From the NCBI GenBank assembly GCA_963751955.1, contig CAVVWM010000008.1:195302-259301 (forward strand): a stretch of 64,000 bases of DNA, written 5' to 3'. The stretch is from JABDIY01 sp963751955. Lineage in GTDB: Bacteria > Actinomycetota > Acidimicrobiia > Acidimicrobiales > SZUA-35. Both the position numbers and the translations under genes were made by a program. Numbering within the stretch: the stretch's first letter is position 1; every line of letters begins with the position of its first letter. Shown here piece by piece: positions 63,330 to 64,000 of the stretch. The notes beneath the pieces were generated by a model. The model saw only the letters and a program-made list of their open reading frames with translations, was not told where the DNA came from and made no database searches.

Positions 63330-64000
63330 CGACGACCACCGAACCCAAACGCATCTACGTTCAGGACGTGACCCTCCGGGACGGAATGCATGCCATCCGC
63401 CACCAGTATGGACTTGAGCATGTGCACGACATCGCAAAAGCGATCGATGCGGCCGGTTGCGACGCGATCGAAGTAGCCCATGGCGACGGGATTTCGGGCT
63501 CGTCGTTCAACTACGGGTTCGGCGCTCACACCGACTGGGAGTGGCTGGAAGAGGTGGGGTCGTGCTCACCAACGTGCGTGCTCACCACTCTGGTGTTGCC
63601 TGGAATCGCCACCATCGAGGACCTTAGGCGAGCAAATCGATCTGGGGGTGAAGTCGGTGCGGATCGCTACCCACTGCACCGAGGCCGACATTGCCATCCA
63701 GCACATCGGGATGGCCCGCCAACTCGGGATGGATGTCGCCGGTTTCCTGATGATGAGCCACATGAACGAGCCGGAAGCTCTGGCCCAGCAGGCGATAATC
63801 ATGGAGGAGGCCGGCGCCCACTGTGTGTACATCACCGACTCGGGTGGGCGTCTGACCATGGGCGATGTCCGAGACCGGATGCAGGCCTACCGCGCCGCCC
63901 TGCAACCCGAGACGCAGATCGGCATCCACGCTCATCACAACCTCACCTTCGGTGTGGCCAACTCGGTGGTTGCGGTCGAAGAGGGCTGTTATCGGGTAGA
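63326..64000 (+). CDS. mhpE: 4-hydroxy-2-oxovalerate aldolase, 5' part, needs +1 frameshift
   Basis: From ATG 63326 the reading is a textbook MhpE start: YVQDVTLRDGMHAIRHQYGL, IEVAHGDGISGSSFNYGFGA, LVLPGIATIEDL. At CTT-AGG-C (63623-63629) the frame must move +1; the protein then continues GEQIDLGVKSVRIATHCTEA, DVAGFLMMSHMNEP and HAHHNLTFGVANS to the window edge. With this shift the spacing between the two conserved blocks equals that of E. coli MhpE exactly (nine residues). It retro-aldol cleaves 4-hydroxy-2-oxovalerate to pyruvate and acetaldehyde. Sequencing error (one extra base) is the simplest explanation; the 3' end lies beyond the window. Confidence 0.88.
   Translation, partial: MTTTTEPKRIYVQDVTLRDGMHAIRHQYGLEHVHDIAKAIDAAGCDAIEVAHGDGISGSSFNYGFGAHTDWEWLEEVGSCSPTCVLTTLVLPGIATIEDLRRANRSGGEVGADRYPLHRGRHCHPAHRDGPPTRDGCRRFPDDEPHERAGSSGPAGDNHGGGRRPLCVHHRLGWASDHGRCPRPDAGLPRRPATRDADRHPRSSQPHLRCGQLGGCGRRGLLSGR

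Noticed and set aside
1..64000. CRISPR arrays, insertion sequences, integrase genes or tRNA genes
   Set aside because: No regularly spaced repeats, transposase or recombinase reading frames, or cloverleaf patterns were seen on either strand.

Overview
The window is high-GC bacterial DNA with dense, mostly short-spaced genes. Gene content suggests an uncultured actinobacterium, most like marine or soil Acidimicrobiia. The pointers are a fused indolepyruvate oxidoreductase, ECF sigma factors each overlapping a membrane-anchored partner gene, serine/threonine-rich lipoproteins, SagB-type nitroreductase and dimethylglycine-dehydrogenase-type flavoproteins. The lineage is an inference and cannot be proved from this window alone.

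Layout. 1-32 kb is a mixed core and accessory region: ilvE, a SEC-C protein, a methyltransferase-patatin pair, a peptidase, the fused indolepyruvate oxidoreductase, two ECF sigma/partner pairs, MFS exporters, a lytic transglycosylase, an orphan ABC ATPase, an orphan CoxL-type subunit, AlkB, UppP, AstA and a geranylgeranyl-reductase-like flavoprotein. A 0.3-kb geneless, hairpin-rich stretch follows (about 32.46-32.81 kb), then an M19 dipeptidase/unknown/DUF3726 operon. From 36 to 58 kb one-carbon chemistry dominates: folD, a dimethylglycine-dehydrogenase-like flavoprotein with a folate domain, fhs with a second MTHFR, an ArsR-methyltransferase regulator with metF and metH, and an MttB-like methyltransferase. 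An acyl-CoA dehydrogenase/MarR/thiolase island sits between them. At 58.9-64 kb a second dimethylglycine-dehydrogenase-like gene precedes the lower meta-cleavage genes (hydratase, acetaldehyde dehydrogenase, aldolase); the aldolase runs off the window.

The most striking result is a hidden selenoprotein set. Three genes are each interrupted by an in-frame UGA exactly where the family has its redox cysteine, and each UGA is followed by a perfect hairpin suitable as a bacterial SECIS: (i) selenophosphate synthetase SelD, with Sec at residue 17 of the SHGAG-U-SCK motif; (ii) a secreted TlpA/thioredoxin-like lipoprotein whose CxxC is UxxC; (iii) a HesB/IscA-like protein with Sec at the first conserved cysteine. 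Ordinary gene calling truncates or splits all three.

The regulator of the metF-metH operon (ArsR HTH plus SAM-methyltransferase domain, SahR-like) has an 18-bp perfect inverted repeat just upstream of its start. A MarR gene has a dyad plus extra half-sites just upstream of its start.

Six genes carry frameshifts, several at homopolymers, which is most easily explained by assembly error. Exceptions worth checking are an aldolase whose frame is restored by a +1 shift at CTT-AGG-C and a lytic transglycosylase with three mutually compensating shifts.
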